Of a stretch of 64,000 bases of DNA, positions 9,089 through 18,040 are shown piece after piece. The notes below the pieces were generated by a model, which worked only from the letters and a program-made list of their open reading frames with translations, searched no databases and had not been told where the DNA came from. Origin of the DNA: an uncultured Clostridia bacterium (GTDB taxonomy: Bacteria > Bacillota > Clostridia > UMGS1810). Positions within the stretch are counted from its first letter, which is position 1, and each line of letters begins with the position of its first letter. The position numbers were made by a program, and so were the translations under genes. The stretch lies in assembly GCA_934454585.1 (NCBI GenBank), contig CAKSFP010000005.1, positions 1 to 64,000 on the forward strand, in the 5' to 3' direction.

Positions 9089-10444
9089 GTGATTACAAAT
9101 ATACTTCAAAAATTAATACTTTTTACAGTCGGCATTTTGTTTGCGGCATCGGCAGTGAAAATATTTTTTCGCGCAAAAATGGTCAACCGCACGGAATTAA
9201 CCCGAATTTTCAAAACCGCGGAGTATTTTAACGCCAGGTTGGTATTAATATGTTTTATCATAACCACGGCATACGGACTTGTCAATCACGCAGAACTGAA
9301 AAAATCCGTCAACGCAGTTATTTCGTTGAATTACTCTGAGGCGTCGCAGGCGCTCAACTCCAACGGAACAAGATACAACATGATGGAGATTATAAGCGAT
9401 GAAGTGGTGGAGAGAGCCATAAAAAAAGGAGCACTTGAAAATGTGACCGCAAAACAGCTCAAAGATTGTCTCACGGTTAATCCATGCGTGCAAGGCGCCG
9501 CTGATGACAAATCGAAGTATCACATTTCCACGGAATTTGCCGTAGAATATCATGCATCGAAGGATACGCATCATCTCGATTCAGAGAATGTGATTAACCT
9601 GATAACCACTGCTTACAAGGAGTATTATATAGAGAAATATACCGACAATTTCAACCTGGGCAACCGAGTGCTTGATTTTTCTAAGATGGAGTACATGGAT
9701 ACGGTAGCATATCTTGAAAAAGAGGCTCAGGCAATTCTCAATTATCTGTACGGCATGGCGGAGAAAAATTCGAGCTTTGTTACGGAGAACGGCAGTACCT
9801 TCAATTCCATTGCCGGCAAGGTGTATGATTTCAAGCAAACGCAAATAAGCCGCGATTTAAGGTCGCTTGTATTGCAAAACGGCATTGCGCGTGATAAGGC
9901 GGCCTACATCGACAGACTGACCTATCATAACACAGATGTGGATTTTGACCGTCAAAAGAACGCTGCATCATATGATGTATGCAGTCGGGCAATTGACATG
10001 TACGGCGAGGAAATGATAAGTGTTGTGCTCGTTCCCACATGGGATAAAACCGGGAAATACTACATGGGCAGGACTAAGGTCGGTGTGGACGAGCTGTCTG
10101 TCAAGGCCGTGGACTACAGCAATTATGTGGCGTCTGACGAAAAAGAGATTATGGACAACCGCCTGGTGATTGACAAAATCTTGTCCGGCAGTCAATCTGC
10201 ACAGATTTACAAATCTGCCGATGCACTCATCGCGTCTGTTTACGAAAACATCATGAAATTTGAAAAAGAGGCTGTAACTGCCGGCAGAGAATACTCGCGC
10301 TATAAGATGAATCAGTGTGTGTCGGTAACGATTTACGGAATTTCGTTCATGAGTGAACTAAAGAAGCTTGTGGTGTTTGCGGCATTTGTATATGCGGCAC
10401 TTGTGCTTGAACTGATTTCAAAGAAATTTCCCCAAAAGGCATAA
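9089..10444 (+). CDS. Wzz-like (polysaccharide co-polymerase) membrane protein, divergent
   Basis: A 451-residue protein starting at GTG behind GGAAGGAGGG. Hydrophobic segments sit near both ends (about residues 7-25 plus 50-65, and 415-440), enclosing an extracytoplasmic region of about 350 residues. Just after the N-terminal membrane segments is a block (SLNYSEASQALNSNGTRYN) that aligns with the equivalent block of the next gene (GLNPTGGKLDVNEI) and resembles the start of Wzz chain-length regulators. No kinase or other catalytic motif was seen. I infer a co-polymerase or partner role. Without that alignment it would be hypothetical. Confidence 0.6.
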   Translation: MITNILQKLILFTVGILFAASAVKIFFRAKMVNRTELTRIFKTAEYFNARLVLICFIITTAYGLVNHAELKKSVNAVISLNYSEASQALNSNGTRYNMMEIISDEVVERAIKKGALENVTAKQLKDCLTVNPCVQGAADDKSKYHISTEFAVEYHASKDTHHLDSENVINLITTAYKEYYIEKYTDNFNLGNRVLDFSKMEYMDTVAYLEKEAQAILNYLYGMAEKNSSFVTENGSTFNSIAGKVYDFKQTQISRDLRSLVLQNGIARDKAAYIDRLTYHNTDVDFDRQKNAASYDVCSRAIDMYGEEMISVVLVPTWDKTGKYYMGRTKVGVDELSVKAVDYSNYVASDEKEIMDNRLVIDKILSGSQSAQIYKSADALIASVYENIMKFEKEAVTAGREYSRYKMNQCVSVTIYGISFMSELKKLVVFAAFVYAALVLELISKKFPQKA

Positions 10445-10456
10445 AGGAGGATGGCA

Positions 10457-12328
10457 ATGAAAAATTTTTGGGTTTTCAGATACTTAAAAAAATTTATACC
10501 GCTCATTGTCGTTTTGTGCGTTTTGGCGACATATGCCGTACATTTTAAGCTTGCAAGATCGAACACATATGTAGCGTCAGAGGTTATTCATTACAACGAC
10601 GAGCAGGCGGAAAAAGGGCTCAATCCGACTGGGGGCAAGCTCGATGTAAATGAGATTAAATCTTCTGCGGTGATGTCAAAGGTTGTTGATAAGCTGGGGC
10701 TTACCGGGATTTATTCGGTGGACAGTCTTATATCGAGGATTGACATAACTCCCGTTGAGGACCAAGACAAGGTTGCGCAAAAGGAAGCAATGCGCGAGGC
10801 GGGCGAAGAATACACATACGAACCGAGTACATTTATTGTATCTTTTGCTGCCACAAGCGGCGAAGGCTCGGGTTTTGCAAGCACAATAATCAATGAAACG
10901 CTGGATGTTTATTTTGAACAGTTCAGTGAGGAATATGTAAATGCGGTTCCGGCGAACAATACTGTTGCAAACTTAAACAAAAACGATTATGATTATATAG
11001 AGATGATGGAGATTATAGATTCAGATATCTCGGAAACCGTCAAAAGCCTGAATCAGAGGATAGATAAAAACAATTATTACAGATCGACGGAGACGGGAGC
11101 ATCGTTTGAGGAGCTTGCGGATGATTTTGATTATTTGAGACAGGTTAAGGTTTCCACGATTTTCTCGGAAATCTATAAATATCAGGTTACGAAAAACAAG
11201 TCGGTTCTTGTGTCCGACTATACGACCAGAATAGATAACAACGGTATTTCAAATGCAAAAGATGAAAGCATTGTTGCAGATCTTGAAAATGTAATCGACG
11301 CTTATGTAAAAAAGATGAGAGATTCGGGAAATACCAATATAAGTCATGATTATATACTTGACGATTTGCATGAGAAAAATGTTCAGGACTATGACGGAGA
11401 CCAGACCGTAACATATGACGAGTTGATTTACAGCTGGAGGGATCATACCGAGAGCAGAGAACTGGCAATTATCGACTCGGCATATTGCCAGTATATATTA
11501 AACACATTTACAGCGTGCATAGGCAATTGCGGCGGCGAGTGCAAGTCATCCGGCCTTACATGCACGGAGCTTACAAATCCGGAATATGCTTTGGCAAGGG
11601 AAAAAATCGAACAGGAAATAGATGAGCTTTTAACCGAGCTTTCCGATCTTTACGATAAGGCTATTAAAACAAACGAGGAGTACAACAAATATCTCGGTGC
11701 GAGTTATATTTCGGTGCTGTCAACGGCGTCTGTGAGGGAGAGCGTCAATGTAAAACTGTATACGGCAATTGCATTTTTCTTTTTCATGATTCTTTGTTGC
11801 GGCGCTGCAATTGTACTGGGGAGAGCTGCCGATATAATCACATATGTTTTCTACACCGATCATCTTACGGGGCTGTATAACAGGGCGTATCTGGACAGAT
11901 ATCTCAAGTCCAAAGACAAGAAACTGCTTGATGACGGGGTCGTGTACTGCATGGTCGATATAGTCAACCTGGTGCGCATAAACAACGATTATTCAAGAGA
12001 TGTCGGCGATGAGATTATAAAAATGTTTACGCGGTATATTAAAGAGGTTTACGGAAAATCCGATACCGAGTATGTTTACAACGGCAACGGCAGCTTTGTC
12101 ATGCTGACAAAGGAGTCCGATTTTATCACGGTTGAGGACATGATGAAACTTTTCAGACTCAGGCTTGATGAGAGAGAAGAGTACAGAGAAGTTGTGATTG
12201 AATACAGGATAGGCATATCCGAGACATTTAAGGAAAACAAAACCGTAAGAAAACTGCTTTCCGAGGCGATTGAGAATAAAAAGAGCTATATCTCGGACCT
12301 GAACAAAAATTCCGGACAAACCGAATAA
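10457..12328 (+). CDS. Wzz-like co-polymerase fused to a degenerate GGDEF domain
   Basis: A 623-residue protein. TM1 at about residues 12-30, a large extracytoplasmic Wzz-type region (GLNPTGGKLDVNEIKSSAV near the start, a Cys-rich CIGNCGGECKSSGLTC loop near residue 355-370), TM2 at about 432-455, then a cytosolic GGDEF fold from YTDHLTGLYNRAYLD to the end. The active-site motif is GNGSF (nt 12083-12097) instead of GG(D/E)EF, and no RxxD inhibitory site is visible, so cyclase activity is unlikely. The domain may bind nucleotide or a partner. The ATG at 10457 is chosen because AGGAGG lies 6 bp upstream, whereas 10451 touches it. In this operon it probably controls polymer length or export. Confidence 0.8.
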   Translation: MKNFWVFRYLKKFIPLIVVLCVLATYAVHFKLARSNTYVASEVIHYNDEQAEKGLNPTGGKLDVNEIKSSAVMSKVVDKLGLTGIYSVDSLISRIDITPVEDQDKVAQKEAMREAGEEYTYEPSTFIVSFAATSGEGSGFASTIINETLDVYFEQFSEEYVNAVPANNTVANLNKNDYDYIEMMEIIDSDISETVKSLNQRIDKNNYYRSTETGASFEELADDFDYLRQVKVSTIFSEIYKYQVTKNKSVLVSDYTTRIDNNGISNAKDESIVADLENVIDAYVKKMRDSGNTNISHDYILDDLHEKNVQDYDGDQTVTYDELIYSWRDHTESRELAIIDSAYCQYILNTFTACIGNCGGECKSSGLTCTELTNPEYALAREKIEQEIDELLTELSDLYDKAIKTNEEYNKYLGASYISVLSTASVRESVNVKLYTAIAFFFFMILCCGAAIVLGRAADIITYVFYTDHLTGLYNRAYLDRYLKSKDKKLLDDGVVYCMVDIVNLVRINNDYSRDVGDEIIKMFTRYIKEVYGKSDTEYVYNGNGSFVMLTKESDFITVEDMMKLFRLRLDEREEYREVVIEYRIGISETFKENKTVRKLLSEAIENKKSYISDLNKNSGQTE

Positions 12329-12347
12329 GAAAGAGGGGACAAACGGC

Positions 12348-13652
12348 GTGGAAAACAGAATCATCGAAATGGCAAAAGATTTTTATTTTCTTGTTGTCGC
12401 TGTCATGATGTATTATTTTCTGAATGAATACATTGATATAGGACTGTATGTCACTTATCGCCACGCATTTGCCCTCGTACTTGCAGCCTCGGCTTTCGCT
12501 TTGTTTTTGTATAAGCCGAATATCGCTAGAGGACTCACCGCACTCAGCGGAGCGTTGGTTTACAGTGTTCCGCTGTTTGTCACCACTGTGGTGTCGCTCT
12601 TTATATGGCTTGTCGGAATGGCGGATGTGGCGGTTATATCAAGAGGGCTTTCAAGCTCTTTTGTATATATGAATATGCTGTCATTTGCTTTGGGGTCAGG
12701 GGCTCTTTTATATGTTTTCGGCGGCAGGGGAGTATGGTACAATCTGATAGCCATTCTTACGGCAAATATGCTGATGATTGTCACGATTATAGCACAATAC
12801 GGACTTGCAAGTTATTTCTCGGAATTTGTAACGCTTATAACAACCTTTGCGGATGTGACCGGAGATATCATTGTCAAAGCGGAGATTCACGAGCTTGCAT
12901 TTTGTCTTGGAGCATATTTAATCTATATGCTTTACAGACCGAAGAAAAGCATGGGGTATTTTGTATTGCTTTTTCTGACACTTTTTTGTTTTCTGTCGGC
13001 GTTCAAGAGGATTGCTATGATTGCTGTAGCGGCTGCACTTGTATTCGGATATTTGCTGAAATTTGTCATGCGCCGCAGCAAAAAAGCGGCGTGCGGTGCA
13101 GTTGTCGTTTTGAGCTTTGTCATCGTATTTTTGCTCATAGGATATGTTGCCCTCATAAAGTCAAATGTGTTTGAACTTTTGGAGAAGGCGGGAATAAACA
13201 CGAGCGGACGCGTGGGGATGTATCGGGCAGTAGATAGATTTTACGAATTCAGTCCTGCTTTTTTGGGAAACGGTATAGGCTTTTTGACATATCAGCTGAA
13301 CACCACCATGCACATCGGCGTAGCGTCCATTCACAACGACTTTCTGCAGCATTTTATCGATTTGGGGTTTTGGGGCTATATCATATGGCTTCTGTCCATG
13401 ATTTTGGCCCGGGTGTTATATTTCGGCAGACGCGGCAATGCGGACAATGCAATTGTCACATTCATGCTGATACTTTACCTGGTGATTGTGTCATCGACTG
13501 ACAACACGATGAACTATCCGCTTCTTACGGGAGTTCTTGCAATGCTGATGATGGGAAACGGATTTGACAATGAGGTATGCCGCATAGAGAAAAGAATGTT
13601 TGGCTGTGTTTCAAAAGCAAACGAGGAAAAGAAAGGAGATTTGCTGCTGTGA
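12348..13652 (+). CDS. O-antigen ligase/polymerase-like membrane protein (Wzy-type)
   Basis: A 434-residue polytopic protein with about ten to twelve membrane segments and the Wzy_C-like extracytoplasmic block LGNGIGFLTYQL...SIHNDFLQHFIDLG, where the NGxG and HNxxLQ elements are typical of O-antigen ligase/polymerase proteins. It starts at GTG after a GAAAGAGGGG site. In a Wzx/Wzy-type pathway it would polymerise flipped repeat units on the outer face. Its neighbours (flippase, two Wzz-like proteins) support polymerase over ligase. Confidence 0.85.
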   Translation: MENRIIEMAKDFYFLVVAVMMYYFLNEYIDIGLYVTYRHAFALVLAASAFALFLYKPNIARGLTALSGALVYSVPLFVTTVVSLFIWLVGMADVAVISRGLSSSFVYMNMLSFALGSGALLYVFGGRGVWYNLIAILTANMLMIVTIIAQYGLASYFSEFVTLITTFADVTGDIIVKAEIHELAFCLGAYLIYMLYRPKKSMGYFVLLFLTLFCFLSAFKRIAMIAVAAALVFGYLLKFVMRRSKKAACGAVVVLSFVIVFLLIGYVALIKSNVFELLEKAGINTSGRVGMYRAVDRFYEFSPAFLGNGIGFLTYQLNTTMHIGVASIHNDFLQHFIDLGFWGYIIWLLSMILARVLYFGRRGNADNAIVTFMLILYLVIVSSTDNTMNYPLLTGVLAMLMMGNGFDNEVCRIEKRMFGCVSKANEEKKGDLLL

Positions 13653-14857
13653 GAATTTTGATGGTAAATAAGTTTTTGTACCCCCGCGGCGGAAGTGAAA
13701 GCTATATGCTCTATCTTGCGGACTATTTGAAAAAAATCGGTCATGAGGTCGAGTTTTTCGGTATGTATGATGAAAATAACACAGTAGGCAATTCCGCCGG
13801 TTTGTATACTCAAAATATGGACTTCCATTCAAACGGATTCGACAGATTTCTGTATCCGTTTAAGATTATATATTCTTTTGAGGCCAAGCGGAAGATTATG
13901 CGTGTCATAGACGATTTCAAACCCGATGTGGTTCATATGAACAATATAAACTTTCAACTTACTCCGTCTGTGATTTACGGCATAAAGAAGAAAGGCGTTC
14001 CAATCGTTCAGACTGTGCACGACTATCAGATGATTTGCCCTAATCATCTGCTTTACAACTTTGAAAAAAACACACCGTGCGAAAAATGTGTCGGCGGAAA
14101 ATACAGCGACTGTATCGCAAACAGATGTATTCACGGTTCAAAAGTTAAGAGCATTCTGGGAGTTGCCGAGGCAAAGTTCTACAATTTACTCAAAACATAC
14201 AGATATGTCGATCTGTTTGTTTGCCCGAGCAGTTTTCTGGAAAACAAACTTCTCTCGGCAAGGAGTTATTTTAAGGGTAAGACAAAGACAATACACAATT
14301 ACATAAACAAAGAAAAATTCAGAAAAACCGTCGGAGAGACGAAAGACTACATTGCTTTTGTGGGGCGTCTTTCCGGAGAAAAGGGAATTGAAAATATCGC
14401 CGGGGCGGCAAAACTGCTCCCGGGATACACATTCATGGTTGCCGGCAGCGGACCCGATGAGGCAGTGCTTCACGGTATCCCGAACATAAAGCTGACAGGA
14501 TTCCTCACAGGGGACGAGCTGCGCGAATTTATCGGCAGAGCAAAGGTTCTCCTGTTGCCGTCCGTCTGTTATGAAAACTGTCCGCTCTCCATACTTGAGG
14601 CACACTGCATGGGAGTTCCCGTTGTAACGATGAACAGCGGTGGAATGGCAGAGCTTGTAGAGGACGGCGTCACGGGCACACTTGTAAACGACCCGACGCC
14701 CGAGGGAATTGCGGCAAAGTTAAAAGAAACCGTTGAAAATGATGATTACTACAGACTCGTCAGAGAAAATTGCAAAAATGAAAAAGACAATATCCTGAGC
14801 GTTGAAACTTATGCCGATATATTGATTGATGAATACAAAAAGTTGGTTGCGAGGTGA
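13649..14857 (+). CDS. GT4-family glycosyltransferase with Cys-rich insertion
   Basis: A 402-residue GT-B enzyme beginning VRILMVNKFLYPRGGSESY. The GTG start overlaps the polymerase stop (GTGA) with AAAGGAG about 10 bp upstream. An upstream in-frame start inside the previous gene is possible but has no ribosome site. It has the HDYQMICPNH motif and an insertion CEKCVGGKYSDCIANRC, a conserved feature of one GT4 subgroup that might bind a metal, then a GRLSGEKG donor-site block and ENCPLSILEAH. It is probably a repeat-unit glycosyltransferase. Confidence 0.87.
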   Translation: MRILMVNKFLYPRGGSESYMLYLADYLKKIGHEVEFFGMYDENNTVGNSAGLYTQNMDFHSNGFDRFLYPFKIIYSFEAKRKIMRVIDDFKPDVVHMNNINFQLTPSVIYGIKKKGVPIVQTVHDYQMICPNHLLYNFEKNTPCEKCVGGKYSDCIANRCIHGSKVKSILGVAEAKFYNLLKTYRYVDLFVCPSSFLENKLLSARSYFKGKTKTIHNYINKEKFRKTVGETKDYIAFVGRLSGEKGIENIAGAAKLLPGYTFMVAGSGPDEAVLHGIPNIKLTGFLTGDELREFIGRAKVLLLPSVCYENCPLSILEAHCMGVPVVTMNSGGMAELVEDGVTGTLVNDPTPEGIAAKLKETVENDDYYRLVRENCKNEKDNILSVETYADILIDEYKKLVAR

Positions 14858-14862
14858 AAAGA

Positions 14863-15921
14863 GTGAAACGACCCAAAGTCAGCATCATCATTCCCGTGTA
14901 TAATGCCGAGAAATTTCTCGACAGATGCATAAATTCCATAACAAATCAAACGCTGCGCGAAATCGAAATAATTCTTGTGGATGATTCATCGACAGATTCA
15001 TCCCTTGAGATATGTCGGGCGGCGGCAGAGAAAGACAGCCGGATAAGGGTTATTCACAAGGCGAACGGGGGCGCCGGAATGGCGCGAAACGAGGGGCTTA
15101 AAATTGCGGCCGGAGAATACATCGGTTTTGTGGATTCCGATGATTTTATCGCCGAAGATATGTATGAAACACTCTATAATAAGGCGAGAAAATACGATTC
15201 GGATCTTGTGATGAGCGGAGTTTTGTTTGCTGACGGAATCATGTTTTGCAAAGAGGGAGAATGTATTTGCAGAACCTGTTTTGAAAAAGACACTCATTTT
15301 GACGATCCGGACAGTCTGAAAGAACTTAAAACGGGCATCGTGGGAGCCGCACCGGGGGATCCCGAGGACAGCAAATACGGAATGAGTATTTGGAAAAACC
15401 TTTTTAAGAATGAAATAATAAAGAAAAACAATATCGTCTTTCAATCCGAGAGGGAGATGCTGTCGGAGGACGCGTTGTTTATGATAGACTACATTTCATG
15501 CATAGACAGAGCGACGGGCATCCCGGGGGCGTTTTATAATTATTGCAGAAACGGTGATTCTGTTTCAAAATCATACAAAAATGACAGATTTGAAAAAAGC
15601 CTTGTTTTCGTGAGTGAGGTCGAAAAAAGATTTCAAAAAGACATGACACCCAAGGAATACCGGATATATATATATAGATTTTGGCAGGCGATGTGCCGGG
15701 TGATATGTGTGCAGGAGATAATGCACGCAGAGGAGACAGGGGTTAAATATGCTGAATTGAAGAAAAGGCTGAAGGCGGTATGTACGCATGACTTCACGGT
15801 GAGCTCGCTTGAGTCATATCCGATAGGTACGCTGCCGCTCAAACAGGCGGTGTTTGCCTTTGGCATGAAATACAGACTGTATTTACTGTTGATAGTGCTT
15901 GTAAAACTAAGAAGCAAATAG
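14863..15921 (+). CDS. GT2-family glycosyltransferase
   Basis: A 352-residue GT-A enzyme: VSIIIPVYNAEKFLDRCINS, the nucleotide-binding VDDSSTDSS, NGGAGMARNEGL and the DXD-like FVDSDDFI are all present. The GTG at 14863 is preferred over the one at 14854 because GAGGTGA sits 5 bp upstream. The C-terminal part is basic and amphipathic, suggesting membrane association. It is the first of three consecutive GT2 genes, which implies a repeat unit with several residues. Confidence 0.88.
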   Translation: MKRPKVSIIIPVYNAEKFLDRCINSITNQTLREIEIILVDDSSTDSSLEICRAAAEKDSRIRVIHKANGGAGMARNEGLKIAAGEYIGFVDSDDFIAEDMYETLYNKARKYDSDLVMSGVLFADGIMFCKEGECICRTCFEKDTHFDDPDSLKELKTGIVGAAPGDPEDSKYGMSIWKNLFKNEIIKKNNIVFQSEREMLSEDALFMIDYISCIDRATGIPGAFYNYCRNGDSVSKSYKNDRFEKSLVFVSEVEKRFQKDMTPKEYRIYIYRFWQAMCRVICVQEIMHAEETGVKYAELKKRLKAVCTHDFTVSSLESYPIGTLPLKQAVFAFGMKYRLYLLLIVLVKLRSK

Positions 15922-15931
15922 GTGATGAGAT

Positions 15932-16954
15932 ATGTTTTTTTCCGTAATAGTACCTGTATACAATGTCGAAAGATATTTGACCGACTGTATAAACAGCGTT
16001 TTGAATCAGAATTTTTCCGACTTTGAGCTTATATTGGTCGACGACGGATCGCCGGACGGCTGTCCGAAAATCTGTGATGAATACAGGGATAAAGATGCAC
16101 GAATAAAAGTGATTCACAAACCAAACGGCGGTCTTGCGAGTGCCAGGAGAGCCGGAATTAAGATTGCCAAAGGAGATTATGTTTTCAATCTTGACTCCGA
16201 CGATCTGATTGAAAAAGACACGCTGGAGTGTGCACATAGGATAATAATGGACACAAACTGCGAAATGGTATCGTTTTCTTACAGATGGGTCAAAGACGGC
16301 AGCACAGTAAACATAACGGACGATTGTCTCGATGAGGGACTCTATGACGGGGAAAAAATCAAAAAATATATTTACCCGAAACTGCTCATGGACAAAAATA
16401 TGAATCATGTTTCATATTATCTGTCGGGAAAGGCAATAAAAAGAGAATTGCTGATGCCCTGCCAGCTTGCCGTGAACGAAAAAATATCTTTGGGCGAGGA
16501 TTTTTGCTGTGTTCTCCCGTGTTATCTTAAAGCCGAAAGTGTGTATATAAGCAAAAAAGCGGCTTATCTGTATACCGTGAGGGAGGATTCTCTGTCAAAG
16601 GAGTTCAACTCAAGACAGATTTTTCTCGTGGAAGATGTTATATTTGAGATAGTTAAAAACGATGTCGATAAACTGACTGATTTTGGCGAACAGATTTGCC
16701 GTTACTCGTGCTTTATGTGTTTTGCAATATTGGCAGCTGCGGCAGAGGGCAATCATTTTAAGTATATGAATGAGATTGCGGATAATATGGAACATTCGAT
16801 TCACAAGGCACTAATTGACCGTGCGAAGTTTGAAAATATCACTCCAAAGAGTGCAATAGCTGTATTTCTGATAAAGAAAAGATTTTATTGCGCGGCGTTT
16901 TGTTTTCTTAATTTGTGCAAGAATATAAAAAAGATATTTAATAAAACGAGGTGA
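15932..16954 (+). CDS. GT2-family glycosyltransferase
   Basis: A 340-residue GT-A enzyme with the same core as its upstream neighbour (FSVIVPVYNVERYL, LVDDGSPDGC, NGGLASARRAG, LDSDDLIE). AGGTGATG precedes the ATG. The C-terminal third is distinct and basic, so acceptor specificity probably differs from the neighbour. Tight spacing on both sides places it in the EPS operon. Confidence 0.88.
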   Translation: MFFSVIVPVYNVERYLTDCINSVLNQNFSDFELILVDDGSPDGCPKICDEYRDKDARIKVIHKPNGGLASARRAGIKIAKGDYVFNLDSDDLIEKDTLECAHRIIMDTNCEMVSFSYRWVKDGSTVNITDDCLDEGLYDGEKIKKYIYPKLLMDKNMNHVSYYLSGKAIKRELLMPCQLAVNEKISLGEDFCCVLPCYLKAESVYISKKAAYLYTVREDSLSKEFNSRQIFLVEDVIFEIVKNDVDKLTDFGEQICRYSCFMCFAILAAAAEGNHFKYMNEIADNMEHSIHKALIDRAKFENITPKSAIAVFLIKKRFYCAAFCFLNLCKNIKKIFNKTR

Positions 16955-16963
16955 GAAATCCAC

Positions 16964-18040
16964 ATGGCAAAAATATCGGTAATCATGAGTGTATATAACG
17001 GCGAAAAATATCTGAATGAAGCGATAGACAGTGTGAGAAATCAGACATTTGCGGATTGGGAACTGATTGTAATAAATGACTGTTCGACGGATTCCACGGG
17101 GGATATTCTTGCCGGATTTGCGGAGGCTGACGACAGGATAAAGGTTTACACAAATAAGGTCAATTTAAGACTTCCCGCTTCTCTTAACAAGGCAATTTCT
17201 CTTTGCAGCGGCAAGTATATCGCCAGGATGGATGCGGATGATATCTGTCTTTCGGAGAGATTCGAAAAACAATATGAATATATGGAGGAGCATCCGGATG
17301 TTGCGTTGTCGTCATGCAGATTTATGACTCTCAAGAACGGGGTATATTCATCGGGCGGTGCAGGCGGACGGTGCGACAACGAGGCGTTGCGCGCAATGCT
17401 GCTTGTGGCTAACCCGATACTTCACCCGGGGGTCATTGCGAGGACCGAGGTACTCAGGGAAATGAATTACGATACAAGCCTTACATGCACAGAGGATTTG
17501 GAATTGTGGACACGGATGGCGACTGAGGGCAAAAAAATACAGCTTCTCCCCGAGTGCCTTCTGATATACAGACTTCACGACAAACAAATAACAGGCACTA
17601 CATTGGAAAGACAACATGTCGAGGTGCTTAAAATTCAGCAAAAATACTATGCGGCGCTCCTTGAAAAAATGGGTGACGAGTTGCAGCGGTTTTATATCGG
17701 CGGAGTGTATTTCAGGGAGCAGCCCGATGTGCATAAGTTAATCAGGTATGCAAAATGGCTGAAAAGTAAGAGCGTCGGGAGTTTTGATGCTGACGACATA
17801 AACTATGCACTGCTTGAAGTTATAGCGGAGTACAAAAGATGCGGTGTGCCAAAAACAGATATCATAAGAGCGCTGTTCATGTTCAATCCCTTGTTTTTGA
17901 CAAAGGAATTTGTTCGGAGAAAAAAAGCGGCAAAAAAAGATATCGAAAAATGTATGGAAGCCGCGTTAAAATCAGGGCTAAAACAAACCGGAGGAACGGC
18001 GGAGTTCCCCGTATTTCAAAAGGATAACGGGAGGGTGTAA
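16964..18040 (+). CDS. GT2-family glycosyltransferase
   Basis: A 358-residue GT-A enzyme: ISVIMSVYNGEKYLNEAIDS, INDCSTDST, the DXD-like ARMDADDI, and a downstream TEDLELWTRMA motif (the ED base and W typical of the family). A GAGGTGAG site is 9 bp upstream. The stop codon directly abuts the ATG of the EAL gene. It is likely the last sugar-adding enzyme encoded in the operon. Confidence 0.88.
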   Translation: MAKISVIMSVYNGEKYLNEAIDSVRNQTFADWELIVINDCSTDSTGDILAGFAEADDRIKVYTNKVNLRLPASLNKAISLCSGKYIARMDADDICLSERFEKQYEYMEEHPDVALSSCRFMTLKNGVYSSGGAGGRCDNEALRAMLLVANPILHPGVIARTEVLREMNYDTSLTCTEDLELWTRMATEGKKIQLLPECLLIYRLHDKQITGTTLERQHVEVLKIQQKYYAALLEKMGDELQRFYIGGVYFREQPDVHKLIRYAKWLKSKSVGSFDADDINYALLEVIAEYKRCGVPKTDIIRALFMFNPLFLTKEFVRRKKAAKKDIEKCMEAALKSGLKQTGGTAEFPVFQKDNGRV

